Notes under the pieces: model-generated | Seen by the model: only the letters and a program-made list of their open reading frames with translations | Database searches by the model: none | What the model was told of the DNA's origin: nothing | Source: a virus | Length of the DNA stretch: 47,255 nucleotides | IMG/VR virus record: IMGVR_UViG_3300029448_000072 | Coordinates: 1 to 47,255 of that record | Reading direction: 5' to 3' (one strand) | Shown here: positions 38,001 to 46,798 of the stretch, one piece after another | Layout of the letters: every line of letters begins with the position of its first letter | Position numbering within the stretch: position 1 is the stretch's first letter | Program-made: the position numbers and the translations under genes

Positions 38001-41000
38001 ACTAAATCAGATAAATCAACTCCTTGAGCCTCTGCAATAAGTTGTCTTTCCGTGCTTGGGTTTTTCTTACCAATCGAATTAACATCTGTCTTTTCACTAA
38101 TCTCAAAGCCCACAAATGAAGTTTTGCCATCTAAATCTGTTTCAAATTTTTGTAAAACTGTAAGATTTACTTGTTGATTAAATCTTTTATCTTTTTGATT
38201 AACTCTTTTACTAGACTGAGCACTATCATAATATCTTGTTAACAGCTTATCTTCTTTTTTAGTTAAGTCTTCAAACTTCTTTTTCATATAACCTTCAGCC
38301 ATAGACTCTTTAAATCCTTGAAGGTCTATTAGACCTGAAGCTATAGCAAATATTCTTTGTATATCTTTTTCAGAAAAAACACCTAATCCTTTAAGAACTC
38401 TTGCATTAGACTTGTTTAACTCTTTTAAATTTTCATCTGTTCTAGAAATGCTTGATATAGATTTATTAAGTTCTTCTGCAAAATCATCATAAAAATCTTT
38501 AGCATCATCTGTAATTGATTGTATTAAGCTAGCAGTATCTTCTGTAAACTTTTTATCGCTTAGCCATTGTTGCATTACAGGTTCAAATATAGCATTGTAA
38601 TCCATTTTATTAATATATGTAGCAATTAAATCTTTTTCTTCATGACCTCTAAGTTTTCTTTTGCTAAAAAATCCTTGACCTACTAACTCATTTTTAAAAG
38701 TTTTAAAACCATTATTAATTGTTTTATACGCTTCTTGATATACTTTTGAATTAGGAGATATATATTGGTATCTAGTAATACCTGTTTTTGTAATAGTCTG
38801 CTTCATCATACTGTCTTGATAAAACTTTTCAGCAAGGTATGAACTAATTTCATCTTTACTTAGATTAGCAAATGATTTTTTAACAGAAAGCCAAAACTGC
38901 TTAAGCCATATACCTACTTTTTTCTTTAAAGACTCTACTTGTATTCTATCTGCATAATACTCACCTATATATTGTACAAGTTTTTCTTCTGCTCTATCTA
39001 ATGTATCGCCTTCTTCTCTAAATCTTTGTATACCTTGTTTAATAATAGGCATATCTCTTAACAAGTCTACATATATATGTGCATATTCATGAGGTATTGT
39101 ATCTAAAGTGCCTTTAGTTAAACTCCACTCAACCATTCCATCAATAGCTCTTCCTGCGACTTCTCTACCAAATCTATTATATACTTTTTCTACACCTTCT
39201 GCATTAATAAAAGGAAATTGTTTTTTAAGTCTTGCTGCTATCTTGGCAGCTAATTCTTTATTAGTTTCAATTTTAGCCCCTTTAGATACTTCTTGTAGCT
39301 TTTCATTAACATCATCATTGTTTACTTGACCTGTTACATTCATAGCATCTGCAATTCTTGACCAACTTACTCTATTAGCACCAATTGCTTGTGATAAAAA
39401 TAGTTTATTACTAGCTCTAGTAACTGCAGTATATAACCATCTAGCTTGTAATTCACTATTGCCAAAAAAACCTGTTCCTATATATACACTATCCCATTGA
39501 CTCCCTTGTGATTTATGACCTGTTATAGCATAGCCATAAGTATTTACATTTGTGTTATTATGTGGAATTGTTTGTCCTTTATCATTTTCTTGAAATGCAT
39601 CAGGATAAACATCAGCTAACATAGACAAACTATCATCAGTTAATTGTCTAATATGAAAACTTGCACCATAAAGAGTTGGTGCTAAAAATTGATTTGCGTT
39701 AGATTCAGTTACAAAATGATATATAGGGATTGTATCTATTTTATCAGGATTATTTAGATTAGGTTTCATTTGTACATTAATAGGACCAGATAAACTATTT
39801 GCCATTTTTTCTGTAATTACAAAAGATTCACCATTTTTTCTAACATTACTATTGCTTACTGCTATTAATCTGTCTCCTTCTAGCAAAGGAGTGTCAGCAA
39901 ATAATCCAAACTTAACACGCCTAGCTTGAGAATTTAATGCTTTTCTCATTTTATTAGCACCTACAAGCATTACAGAATCTTTATTTTCTTTTACATCATT
40001 AAAAAACAAAGAATTTATTTCTGTTGGAGACAAAACTTCTACATCTCCTTCTGACAACTCAGGAACAATAGGAACTCTAGCAACCCTTAATGCTGTTGCT
40101 AATTTAATTATAGAACTATCAGCAGCTTGCCTAACAACATTTAATAATTGAGAACCTTTTTGACTGTGCTGCTCCATTAATCTAGGGTCAGAACCAACAG
40201 GAGGTAATTGAAAACCATCTCCTATTAAAATTACTTTAACGCCTTGACTAATAACATCTCTTTGTATATCTTTCCAGACACTATCATCAATCATAGAAGC
40301 TTCGTCAACTACTAATACATCTTTATCAGGGTCTAAATCTATTTTAGAAACCCATTTTCCTGTTAAAGGGTCAGGTTCTCCATATAATATTTGATGTAGA
40401 GTGCTAAAACTAGCATCATATTTATCTTTTGCTACTTCTGAAAGCCTAGCAACAGCTTTGTTAGTAGGAGCTGCTATAAATGCTTTTTTCTTATTTGATT
40501 TTAAATAATTAGATATATTTTCTACAATAGTAGTTTTACCTGTGCCTGCGTAACCTGCAAAAACATAATAATCTTGTTTTTTCTTGTCTAAAAAATCAGC
40601 TATCTTAGTTAAAGTTTTCTTTTGACCATCTGTATACTCAAAAGTATCTTTATCTTGTCTAGATTGAAAAATCTTATGACTAGTATCTATTTTATCAGCT
40701 GATTCATCACCTTGTTTTTGGTCTTGCTGTTCTTGTTGTTTTACAACAGCTCTTTTAGATTCTTCTTCTTTTATAACTTTTGGTGCAATATTTTCAGTTT
40801 TTATTTCATTTTCAACTTCTTTATTAAGAGCTTTTTTAGATTCTACTTTTTGTTGTTCAATTACAGTTTCATTTTGTACTTCAGGTTCAGGAGGTTCAAA
40901 TACTTCAGGCGTTTCTGCTTTAGTTTTTTCTTCAACAGCATCTAAGACTCTTAGTTCTTCCAATAAGTCTGCTTTTTTCTTCTTTGTTACATTTTCTATG

Positions 41001-43051
41001 CCTGCTTCTTTAGCTCTTTTTCTAAGCTGAGTAATGTTTTCTTTTTTATTAAGCTCAGCAATTATATCTATTGCACTTGTTTCATCAGGTTCATCCTGAA
41101 GTACATCTTGCACAGGCTTTTCTTGGTCAACAGGTTCATCAACTCTATTAACAATATCAAGACCTATTTTATCTAATCCTTGACTATCGCCTTGATTAAC
41201 AGAAGCTATTCCTGATTGTAAACTTTCTAATTCTTCTTTTGTAATATCAACTTTTTTATCATCAACTTTTACGTCAAATTGACCATCTTCATATGTTATG
41301 TCTACTCTATCTAAATCTTTTTTGTCTTCTTTTGTAATTTTTTTCTTAGTTTTTGCTAATTCTTCATTAACATCTAAGGCATCTTCCTCAACAGGTGAAT
41401 CTATTTGTGGCTCATCAACCACAGGTTCTTCTTTAACAGGAGAATCTTTAACCTCTGTTTCAGGTTTTTTTATAGTTTGTTCAGGCTCTGTTTGTGGCTC
41501 AATAAGCTGTTCAAGTTCATCAGCTTCAAAAGATGGGTCTTGCATTTGTATTGCATTGTAAAAATCAAAGCGTTCTTCTTCTGACATATCTTGAATAATT
41601 TTAGGCTCATCTTTTACAGCTTCTACAACTTCTTGTGCACCTTTCTTAGGGTCTTTTTTATATTCATCAGATAATTCAACTGCTACATTTTTTTCTTCAG
41701 TTGATAAATCAGAATAGTTTGTAGTAAAAGCACCAATAGTTATTTTTGCAGAGTTAGGAGATTCCTCTTTTATTTCACTAACTACTTTAGCGACTCTCTC
41801 TTCAGTTTCTTCAGCAGACAATCCTTGTTCTCTAGCTTCTTGTCTAACTTCTTCTAATCTTGCTTTAGTAGATGAAGAAGCAACTCCTGCACCTATTCCC
41901 ATAGCAAAACCCATAACACCACCCGAATAAGAAGATTCTATTGCTTCGGGAGATTTTATAGCATCTTTTAATTCTTGTAAAGCTTCACCAGGAACTTCAT
42001 CATAACCTCTTTTAACGTAATAGTCTACAAGAGATGATGTCATAAATTGTGAATACTCAGTTCCTGCTTCTAATGCAGATTGTTGTATCATATTTTTAGT
42101 AATGACTTTACCTTTAGCACCTGCTCCATTTTTAAGCAAAGCTTGAGCCATTTTTCTTTCAAACATATTTCCATCAAGCTTACCAATACCTACAACATTT
42201 TTAAATCTACCATAAGGAATATACTCTAACACACCTGCAGCAGCTCCATAGGTAAGACCTGCGATGCTTGCAATCTTATTTGCTTGTTCTACATCAACTC
42301 CTTGTTCTCCAACAAGATAATCCATTGTAGAATTATATTGCTCAGAGCCTTCCATAGCTCCCATCATAGCCATACTACCTGCTCTTCTAACTTTTTCAGC
42401 AGCACTAGCATATTTCATAGCACCTGTGCGGTCTGCTTTTGCTATTGGAGTTCCTGCCTTTTTAGCAGCTCTCATAAATCTGCTTGCTTCTCTTATACCT
42501 TTGTAAGCAAGTCTTCCTTTTGTTAGTATGGGAGCAACTCCTCCTGTTGCTACACCTAATGCTATATCAGTTAATATAAGAGTTGTAATAGATGGCATAG
42601 CTTGAGCTAAGCCTCTTTGGAACATATCTCCTTGATAAAAATTCTTTAAAGATACAGGTTCATCTTCTATCCAAGACAAGTATCCCTGTATTTCAGGGTC
42701 AAGTATTCTATCTCTTGACTTTGCTTGTTGTTCTTTTCTTAGCTGTTCACTATAATCAATTATATTTTTGCTTTTTGTAACAGCACCTATGCCTCCAACG
42801 ATTGCAGAAGGCATACCTGAAAGCATTTCTGCACCTTGAAATAAAGAAAATTTTGCATCACCACCCCTTGCTTCTCTTCCAATCGAGTACAATTCATCAA
42901 GAGATTTAGGGTCTATTTGTTGACGATGGTCAGGATTAGCTCTTAAATACCTTTTAGCTAAAACATTATCGTCTAAATCCTGTATTTGAGGATAAAGTGC
43001 TTTTAACCTATTAGCATATTCATTATATGTAATCTTTTTTGGTTGTTGCAT
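35030..43051 (-). CDS. giant virion protein with SF1 helicase and HExxH metallopeptidase
   Basis: This 2673-residue protein has: an N-terminal basic domain (MQQPKKITYNEYANRLKALY); hydrophobic runs at about 150-175 and 375-392; an acidic, Pro/Glu-rich segment (about 450-650) followed by a SAP-like helix pair (about 665-705); a full superfamily-1 helicase (about 800-1215) with GYAGTGKTT (833-841, Walker A), VVDEASMIDD (about 914-923, Walker B), GDGFQLPPVG (about 941-950) and RWLYTAVTRASNKLFL (about 1200-1215), closest to RecD2/Dda; then HEYAH (1321-1325) of a metallopeptidase with a downstream EEKLVQYIGEYY (possible third ligand). The remaining ~1300 residues match nothing I know. As it lies in the ejected-protein block, it may enter the cell with the DNA, unwinding it and cutting host proteins or itself. 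Confidence 0.82.
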   Translation of the reverse strand: MQQPKKITYNEYANRLKALYPQIQDLDDNVLAKRYLRANPDHRQQIDPKSLDELYSIGREARGGDAKFSLFQGAEMLSGMPSAIVGGIGAVTKSKNIIDYSEQLRKEQQAKSRDRILDPEIQGYLSWIEDEPVSLKNFYQGDMFQRGLAQAMPSITTLILTDIALGVATGGVAPILTKGRLAYKGIREASRFMRAAKKAGTPIAKADRTGAMKYASAAEKVRRAGSMAMMGAMEGSEQYNSTMDYLVGEQGVDVEQANKIASIAGLTYGAAAGVLEYIPYGRFKNVVGIGKLDGNMFERKMAQALLKNGAGAKGKVITKNMIQQSALEAGTEYSQFMTSSLVDYYVKRGYDEVPGEALQELKDAIKSPEAIESSYSGGVMGFAMGIGAGVASSSTKARLEEVRQEAREQGLSAEETEERVAKVVSEIKEESPNSAKITIGAFTTNYSDLSTEEKNVAVELSDEYKKDPKKGAQEVVEAVKDEPKIIQDMSEEERFDFYNAIQMQDPSFEADELEQLIEPQTEPEQTIKKPETEVKDSPVKEEPVVDEPQIDSPVEEDALDVNEELAKTKKKITKEDKKDLDRVDITYEDGQFDVKVDDKKVDITKEELESLQSGIASVNQGDSQGLDKIGLDIVNRVDEPVDQEKPVQDVLQDEPDETSAIDIIAELNKKENITQLRKRAKEAGIENVTKKKKADLLEELRVLDAVEEKTKAETPEVFEPPEPEVQNETVIEQQKVESKKALNKEVENEIKTENIAPKVIKEEESKRAVVKQQEQQDQKQGDESADKIDTSHKIFQSRQDKDTFEYTDGQKKTLTKIADFLDKKKQDYYVFAGYAGTGKTTIVENISNYLKSNKKKAFIAAPTNKAVARLSEVAKDKYDASFSTLHQILYGEPDPLTGKWVSKIDLDPDKDVLVVDEASMIDDSVWKDIQRDVISQGVKVILIGDGFQLPPVGSDPRLMEQHSQKGSQLLNVVRQAADSSIIKLATALRVARVPIVPELSEGDVEVLSPTEINSLFFNDVKENKDSVMLVGANKMRKALNSQARRVKFGLFADTPLLEGDRLIAVSNSNVRKNGESFVITEKMANSLSGPINVQMKPNLNNPDKIDTIPIYHFVTESNANQFLAPTLYGASFHIRQLTDDSLSMLADVYPDAFQENDKGQTIPHNNTNVNTYGYAITGHKSQGSQWDSVYIGTGFFGNSELQARWLYTAVTRASNKLFLSQAIGANRVSWSRIADAMNVTGQVNNDDVNEKLQEVSKGAKIETNKELAAKIAARLKKQFPFINAEGVEKVYNRFGREVAGRAIDGMVEWSLTKGTLDTIPHEYAHIYVDLLRDMPIIKQGIQRFREEGDTLDRAEEKLVQYIGEYYADRIQVESLKKKVGIWLKQFWLSVKKSFANLSKDEISSYLAEKFYQDSMMKQTITKTGITRYQYISPNSKVYQEAYKTINNGFKTFKNELVGQGFFSKRKLRGHEEKDLIATYINKMDYNAIFEPVMQQWLSDKKFTEDTASLIQSITDDAKDFYDDFAEELNKSISSISRTDENLKELNKSNARVLKGLGVFSEKDIQRIFAIASGLIDLQGFKESMAEGYMKKKFEDLTKKEDKLLTRYYDSAQSSKRVNQKDKRFNQQVNLTVLQKFETDLDGKTSFVGFEISEKTDVNSIGKKNPSTERQLIAEAQGVDLSDLVVLKGTDIEMMINNIGENKSEYKNRYNPLTVEELKILQRDLLKQDYVLFLNRGEKEKFFFTKIQPQDKVQAKNARAYWESKQELEPDIYTNKVIENFLGEKRFPDASKEALQRWQAGEIARDRMTEKVFPSYLTYDGATIFKRAKIPLTPAVHSNEMPSATAKIFNKDKASFVQGDKVVNAIVTRGGKKTYILDGSSLGSLELFKNFRKYFGMKDDSFKAKTVIHAVKEDGSFMFVKHQHFLPLQPVSIYEDYGTDKERLIATIDENGIITDNKNVPIDILMTEDEAKIVTGQFKESMERGIEFTIPGSSFGMIKMPDKRNDSARSSQQLFNYIHDEGVLKAWKEEMLPILNRRLSKYVFAITRFDKQGSPQKKIADFFKVLYNNDNNLPDYTFKMFQLGLGLHKFGRNLLEKLIQSQYVEDAMQFGQMEGLRGDTFVDYTKTLGYKEVSISKNDASSVIAAYKKAENITGTYKPTIEEVNEWLKTADYQMLITRSPVPHINGGAMVKVHSLHNQTGVVIVNEELLFVDLEGDSDGDSVTLEKLPPKLEKEMIRMYKEIGDAKPIDLNKYVNKSKKYDLSNKNDLFELTYAITSGQNAVAEIANIQMVYGILQETLDSVTVSGKNEQYGLQLKQGNNKITDPFSNISDTVDNILRIYLQASVDNVEFLLLRQWNYSKNNLLSLLFERTDGNPLTDVDIQIINKLYTKHKTVSEIKYGRDYDEGSYSLKKTIEKSRGYSKFTEAKETNMYWELSASPLFSGMNVVPNFKTNEDGSNTTSIHEDIAISLGKKYEDVYIKPYHDGSPVSLHENIYYNAHIKALNKLQDAIVEMEASKEGKRGVDYASALSYRISTLFANGSREIDGWNTDDDMNKIINDFAGRFHDLNLTERRAATLAYFNQGMRMADSGRISLIAESGTIPPVGDSPKDLSLLDADTFKEYINFYNSAVKELIDSEIDYTLDENKLSRAKDSTIMSGTPNPNSSINDIKRNC

Positions 43052-43053
43052 AT

Positions 43054-44538
43054 TTATTTTAAATCAGGGTCAAGCATATCAGGAATACCATCACCATCTC
43101 TATCAGATGCTCCACCTGCGTCTGCTTCAAGTTCAGGGAATGATACTTTACTAGGTTCACCATATCTACCTCTTATAAGCTCAATTGCTTTTAACATTCC
43201 ATCAATAACTTGTATTGCATTTTCTTTTTTAAGACCATTACCACTTTTTATGTTATGAAGTCTAGCTTGTCCATACGTTTTAATTCTAACATCATCGCTA
43301 AGTTCTTTTATAAACTTTTTAGGTAAAGGTGTTGAATCGGTAAAATAATCGTATATTGTTTCAAAATCATTTCTTTTAACAGCTTCTTTAATATCAAACT
43401 CTTTATCTGCATCGTACTTATTTACGACTTTAACTCCTTTTTCAAAAATTATAGTTAATCTATTTGCAAATTGATTTTCATACAGTTTTGCTGTGTCTTT
43501 ATCTAACAATTCATTTGCTTTTATAGTAGGTAATCCTTGCATAGCATTTTTTAAATCTTTATTTATAGATGCATCAGATAGATAAACTGCTCTAGATTGA
43601 TTTAAAGCTGCTGTAACTCGAGATTCAAAACCTTTATCAGATTTTTCATCTTCAATTTTTACGTCTGCATCTCTTTTATCTCTAGCGTCTTTTAAATTAG
43701 TTTGTGCTGATACACCTAACTCTGTAGGTATTTTATCTAATAATTTTGATATTTCAGTTATATCTTCTTCACCTTTTGTGTTAAACAATCTTAATGCTTC
43801 ATTAAAAGCAGCTTGTGCTTTAGGAGATGTAGCTAACATTTGTTGAGCTTCAGGAGATTGGTAATAATCCATATCTTCAAATACTCCAAACTTTTTATTA
43901 AGCTCATCTTCAAATGGAGCAAATAAATCATTTACTTTATCGCCTTCTGTTTGTCTATAGTTATCTGATAATACTTTTATGTTGTTTAAAACTTTTTTAT
44001 ATCCAGTTTGAAAAGAAGAAAAATCATCTCCTCTTGATGAATACAAACCATCCTCTGTTTGTACAGGGTCACCTAAATCTTTAATTTGTTGGTCAATTAC
44101 TCCTAATCTATTTTCTATTTTATTAGCTTCCACCATACCATCAAGAGTATTAATTAATTGAGTAAATTGACTATTAGTATAATTTTCTAACTCAAAATTT
44201 CCTTCACGATTATATAATCTTTCTGATGATTTTTTTAGTGGGTCAATATGAGTTTTTAATTCTTCAATTTCTTTATTAGTTAAATCATTTCTAACATTTT
44301 TTTTATTATCTAAAATAAAACTAGACACTTGTCCAACCATTTCATCAATACCTGACTTAGATTTTTTTAATTCTTTATCTTGTATAGTTAAATCTCTAGA
44401 GTAATCAACTGCAGTATTTGGTTGATTAGACATAACTCTTTTAAGCATAGATAAATCATCATAATCTTCATATTCTTGAAGCCTTTGTCTTCTTTTAAAT
44501 GCTTTAGCTGCTTCGCTACCTAATGATTGTTGTGCCAT
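43054..44538 (-). CDS. internal virion protein with Ca-binding-like C-terminus (494 aa)
   Basis: The helical 494-residue protein begins MAQQSLGSEAAKAFKRRQRL and includes long coiled segments (KSKSGIDEMVGQVSSFILDN). It ends SDRDGDGIPDMLDPDLK, a DxDxDGxxD motif typical of thrombospondin type-3 or dockerin-like Ca2+ loops. It lies two bases before the giant helicase-protease gene, as in podoviral core-protein operons. Its size and position resemble T7 gp15-type proteins, though sequence homology is not shown. Confidence 0.6.
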   Translation of the reverse strand: MAQQSLGSEAAKAFKRRQRLQEYEDYDDLSMLKRVMSNQPNTAVDYSRDLTIQDKELKKSKSGIDEMVGQVSSFILDNKKNVRNDLTNKEIEELKTHIDPLKKSSERLYNREGNFELENYTNSQFTQLINTLDGMVEANKIENRLGVIDQQIKDLGDPVQTEDGLYSSRGDDFSSFQTGYKKVLNNIKVLSDNYRQTEGDKVNDLFAPFEDELNKKFGVFEDMDYYQSPEAQQMLATSPKAQAAFNEALRLFNTKGEEDITEISKLLDKIPTELGVSAQTNLKDARDKRDADVKIEDEKSDKGFESRVTAALNQSRAVYLSDASINKDLKNAMQGLPTIKANELLDKDTAKLYENQFANRLTIIFEKGVKVVNKYDADKEFDIKEAVKRNDFETIYDYFTDSTPLPKKFIKELSDDVRIKTYGQARLHNIKSGNGLKKENAIQVIDGMLKAIELIRGRYGEPSKVSFPELEADAGGASDRDGDGIPDMLDPDLK

Positions 44539-44539
44539 A

Positions 44540-45079
44540 TTAGTATCCTACTTCATAATTAGAAACACCTGAAAATCTTTCAATAAAGCTATCAGGTCCA
44601 GCAACAGCACCTGAAATATTTGCATCTAACTCCATAGATATTGAATCAAGTTTCTTTTTAGTATTTAAATCTAATTGTGTAATTTGAGATGAACTATCTT
44701 TCATTATATCGTCAACGCTACTAGAGTAAGAATCGTAAATATTAGCTCTTGTATTATCTACAGAAGCAGTTGCTAACTCATTAGATGCAAAGTCTGTATT
44801 TATAGATTCAGATTGTGTAGCTAACTTCATTAAAGATGTTTGCCCTTCTGAAGTAGCAGCACTTAAAAGCCTTTTAGTTGTATCTGCTATTTTTTCTTGA
44901 CCAATTTCATACTCTTGAGCAGTATCTCTTGTTTCAGCAAATGAAACTTCTTTAGCTGCGTTTATATTAGCTCTAGTATCATCAGCATCAGAACCAAACA
45001 AAGAGCCTACAGCTTTAGCTCCAGTAGTTATTAAAAAAGTAGCTGTTACGGGGTCTATAAATGCTAATTGTTCAAACAT
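44540..45079 (-). CDS. internal virion protein (179 aa), gp14-like
   Basis: Starts MFEQLAFIDPVTATFLITTG, then AKAVGSLFGSDAD, a hydrophobic-Gly pattern near the N-terminus reminiscent of small ejected core proteins, followed by helical Ala/Ser/Thr-rich sequence (DTRANINAAKEVSFAETRDT). The start overlaps the end of the 294-residue gene as TAATG. It is placed as T7 gp14-like proteins are, upstream of the larger core genes. Identity is based on layout and N-terminal pattern only. Confidence 0.58.
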   Translation of the reverse strand: MFEQLAFIDPVTATFLITTGAKAVGSLFGSDADDTRANINAAKEVSFAETRDTAQEYEIGQEKIADTTKRLLSAATSEGQTSLMKLATQSESINTDFASNELATASVDNTRANIYDSYSSSVDDIMKDSSSQITQLDLNTKKKLDSISMELDANISGAVAGPDSFIERFSGVSNYEVGY

Positions 45080-45963
45080 TATTCTATTCCTTTATCATTT
45101 GTCATTTCCATCTCATCTAATCCTATTTTTTTCCACTCATCACTTCCAGGAACTACTACTTTAGCATTTCCGTTTTTATTTAAATAGTATATTTGACCTT
45201 TACTATTTGCTTTTAATTCTGCACCATCAGGACCAGTAAAAGTTTTTATAGCTTCTCTTTGTCCTTCATCAAGTTTAAGAGCTTCATTAAAAATATTTCC
45301 TTGAGGTATTGGATTTTCTTTTGTAAAATCAAAATTTAATTTATCAAAAAAGCCTTTTGTATTTGTACTCATTGACGATTCAATTCCTGAAAGCTGACTA
45401 AGTGTTCCTGTTCCTGAGTCCATACTTGCTATACTTTGTTTATTATTTCTCATTCCTCTTCTTTTTATAGATTCATTTGCTTTAAATTGCATATCTAATT
45501 CAGACATTCCACCTTCAAAATCTTCACCTAGATTTAATGACTCACTTAAACTACTTCCTTTTTCCATATTGTTTCTTAACATCATTTGAACTTGAGGGTC
45601 TTTAGAATTTCTCATTCTACCTGCAAAAGAAATATCTGCTCCTGTGTATGTTCTATTATCTTCAGAATAAAATTCTTTTGTAGCCATATCATTAGCATTT
45701 GTAAAATTTTTATTCATAAAGTTTTTTATACCACTAAACATACCTTTATCTGCGGGCATATTAGTATCTATACCAAGCTCTGCTTTTCCCGCTTCAAAAT
45801 CTTTATTAGAATCTCTATTGTCTTGAGTTGCTGTTATTGCAAACTCAGCTAAACCTGCTGCTTCATTAGCAGCGAACTGAGCAAATTTCCCTTTTGCTTC
45901 ATTTTGCTTTGTTTGTAATTGTGCTTTAGCTAGATTCCTTCTAGCCATTCTTGATGTAGCCAT
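45079..45963 (-). CDS. hypothetical internal virion protein (294 aa)
   Basis: A soluble, Lys/Glu/Gly-rich protein beginning MATSRMARRNLAKAQLQTKQ with a basic helix at the N-terminus, an Asn/Met-rich middle (SFAGRMRNSKDPQVQMMLRN) and a glycine/hydrophobic C-terminus (KQGNAKVVVPGSDEWKKI-like). It couples to the next gene via TAATG and is preceded by an 86-base intergenic segment carrying a candidate promoter. Likely the first gene of the core-protein block; function unknown. Confidence 0.6.
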   Translation of the reverse strand: MATSRMARRNLAKAQLQTKQNEAKGKFAQFAANEAAGLAEFAITATQDNRDSNKDFEAGKAELGIDTNMPADKGMFSGIKNFMNKNFTNANDMATKEFYSEDNRTYTGADISFAGRMRNSKDPQVQMMLRNNMEKGSSLSESLNLGEDFEGGMSELDMQFKANESIKRRGMRNNKQSIASMDSGTGTLSQLSGIESSMSTNTKGFFDKLNFDFTKENPIPQGNIFNEALKLDEGQREAIKTFTGPDGAELKANSKGQIYYLNKNGNAKVVVPGSDEWKKIGLDEMEMTNDKGIE

Positions 45964-45994
45964 ATTATTTAGCCCTTGACATTTGGTTATAATT

Positions 45995-46007
45995 TACTAA
46001 TATATAC
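45995..46007 (-). promoter_or_regulatory. candidate late promoter element (shared 13-mer)
   Basis: TACTAATATATAC on the plus strand, identical to 18277-18289. Leftward it reads GTATATATTAGTA, ~32 bases before the ATG at 45963, in the largest gap of the right-hand leftward block. Repeated placement before leftward genes supports a regulatory site, perhaps a -10-type box. Confidence 0.4.
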
Positions 46008-46049
46008 ATATCTTTTCAAAATGATTCTAATTGTGCATATTTATACTAA

Positions 46050-46553
46050 TTAAACTGCAGTCCAATTAAATTTATCTTTTGTAGTTTGTTGTACGATAGC
46101 CCAATCATAACCGTTTGTATTATTCATCCAATCAAATCCACCTTCGTAATCTATAGCATTATTAGAGTTACCTACTATTTTACTATAATAAGTTCCTGAA
46201 TTTGTTTCTGCTACATTCCAAACATACGGTGTAGATTCTGCTCCTTCAGCATTAATATTTACATCTAAGCTTGATATTACTTTTTCACCAGAAGATGTGC
46301 CACCCATATATTCTCCAACATCACCTTTTACTTTTATCCAAAATTGACCTCTTCCATCAAAACCGTTTCCTGGAGTTTGTGTATTATTTAATGCAACGCT
46401 GCTACCAATTTTAAAACTTGCCCACATAGCTGTATTTTCTTCATCTCCTTCTCCACATTGGTCGTCTAACTTTACCTCACTGCCTGCACTAATATTAGCA
46501 GTAATTAAACCTAGTTTACTTAAAGACAAATTAGATGCTGTTCCTAGTGCCAC
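46050..46553 (-). CDS. putative tail/fibre protein (167 aa)
   Basis: Begins MALGTASNLSLSKLGLITAN, is rich in Gly, Asn, Thr and Ser, and has a beta-prone profile with NGFDGRGQFWIKVKGDVGEY, then a Trp/Asn-rich C-terminus (FDWMNNTNGYDWAIVQQTTK). Residues resemble tail-fibre tips or small decoration proteins. It overlaps the next gene by one base. Function by context only. Confidence 0.6.
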   Translation of the reverse strand: MALGTASNLSLSKLGLITANISAGSEVKLDDQCGEGDEENTAMWASFKIGSSVALNNTQTPGNGFDGRGQFWIKVKGDVGEYMGGTSSGEKVISSLDVNINAEGAESTPYVWNVAETNSGTYYSKIVGNSNNAIDYEGGFDWMNNTNGYDWAIVQQTTKDKFNWTAV

Positions 46554-46798
46554 TATAATGCTTCTAAATCAGTCTTTAATTGCTCTAAATCTGCTTTTTC
46601 ATTAGTAAGTTCAGTAGATTGAGTAGATATAATTGATATTCTAGCATCTATATCAGCAATTATTACTCTAGAAATACTATCGTTTTCTTCAACTCCTGTA
46701 TCTGTATTGTAATTTTTCTTTGTTATGTAGTATAAATTGTCATTAGTTTTACTTAAAGACACTTTAGATGCTGATTTTAATGCTTTGTAATTTTTCAT
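46553..46798 (-). CDS. coiled-coil fibre-associated protein (81 aa)
   Basis: Short protein: an N-terminal basic beta segment (MKNYKALKSASKVSLSKTND) and a C-terminal coiled coil (RISIISTQSTELTNEKADLE). Coupled by a one-base overlap to the gene before and after. Such proteins often help trimerise the fibre encoded beside them, here the S74 fibre. Role inferred. Confidence 0.6.
   Translation of the reverse strand: MKNYKALKSASKVSLSKTNDNLYYITKKNYNTDTGVEENDSISRVIIADIDARISIISTQSTELTNEKADLEQLKTDLEAL

Noticed and set aside
40712-41561. Long plus-strand open frames opposite the giant virion gene
   Set aside because: They are reverse-strand shadows of the acidic, low-complexity part of the 2673-residue gene (Phe/Ser-rich translations), without ribosome sites, and run against the transcription direction.
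45976-46003. Apparent plus-strand promoter (TTGACA with a TAATAT 16 bases on, and a nearby TATAAT)
   Set aside because: It would transcribe rightward, antisense to the fibre-end genes; in such AT-rich sequence a match of this quality is expected by chance, and the TATAAT has no -35 at the right distance.
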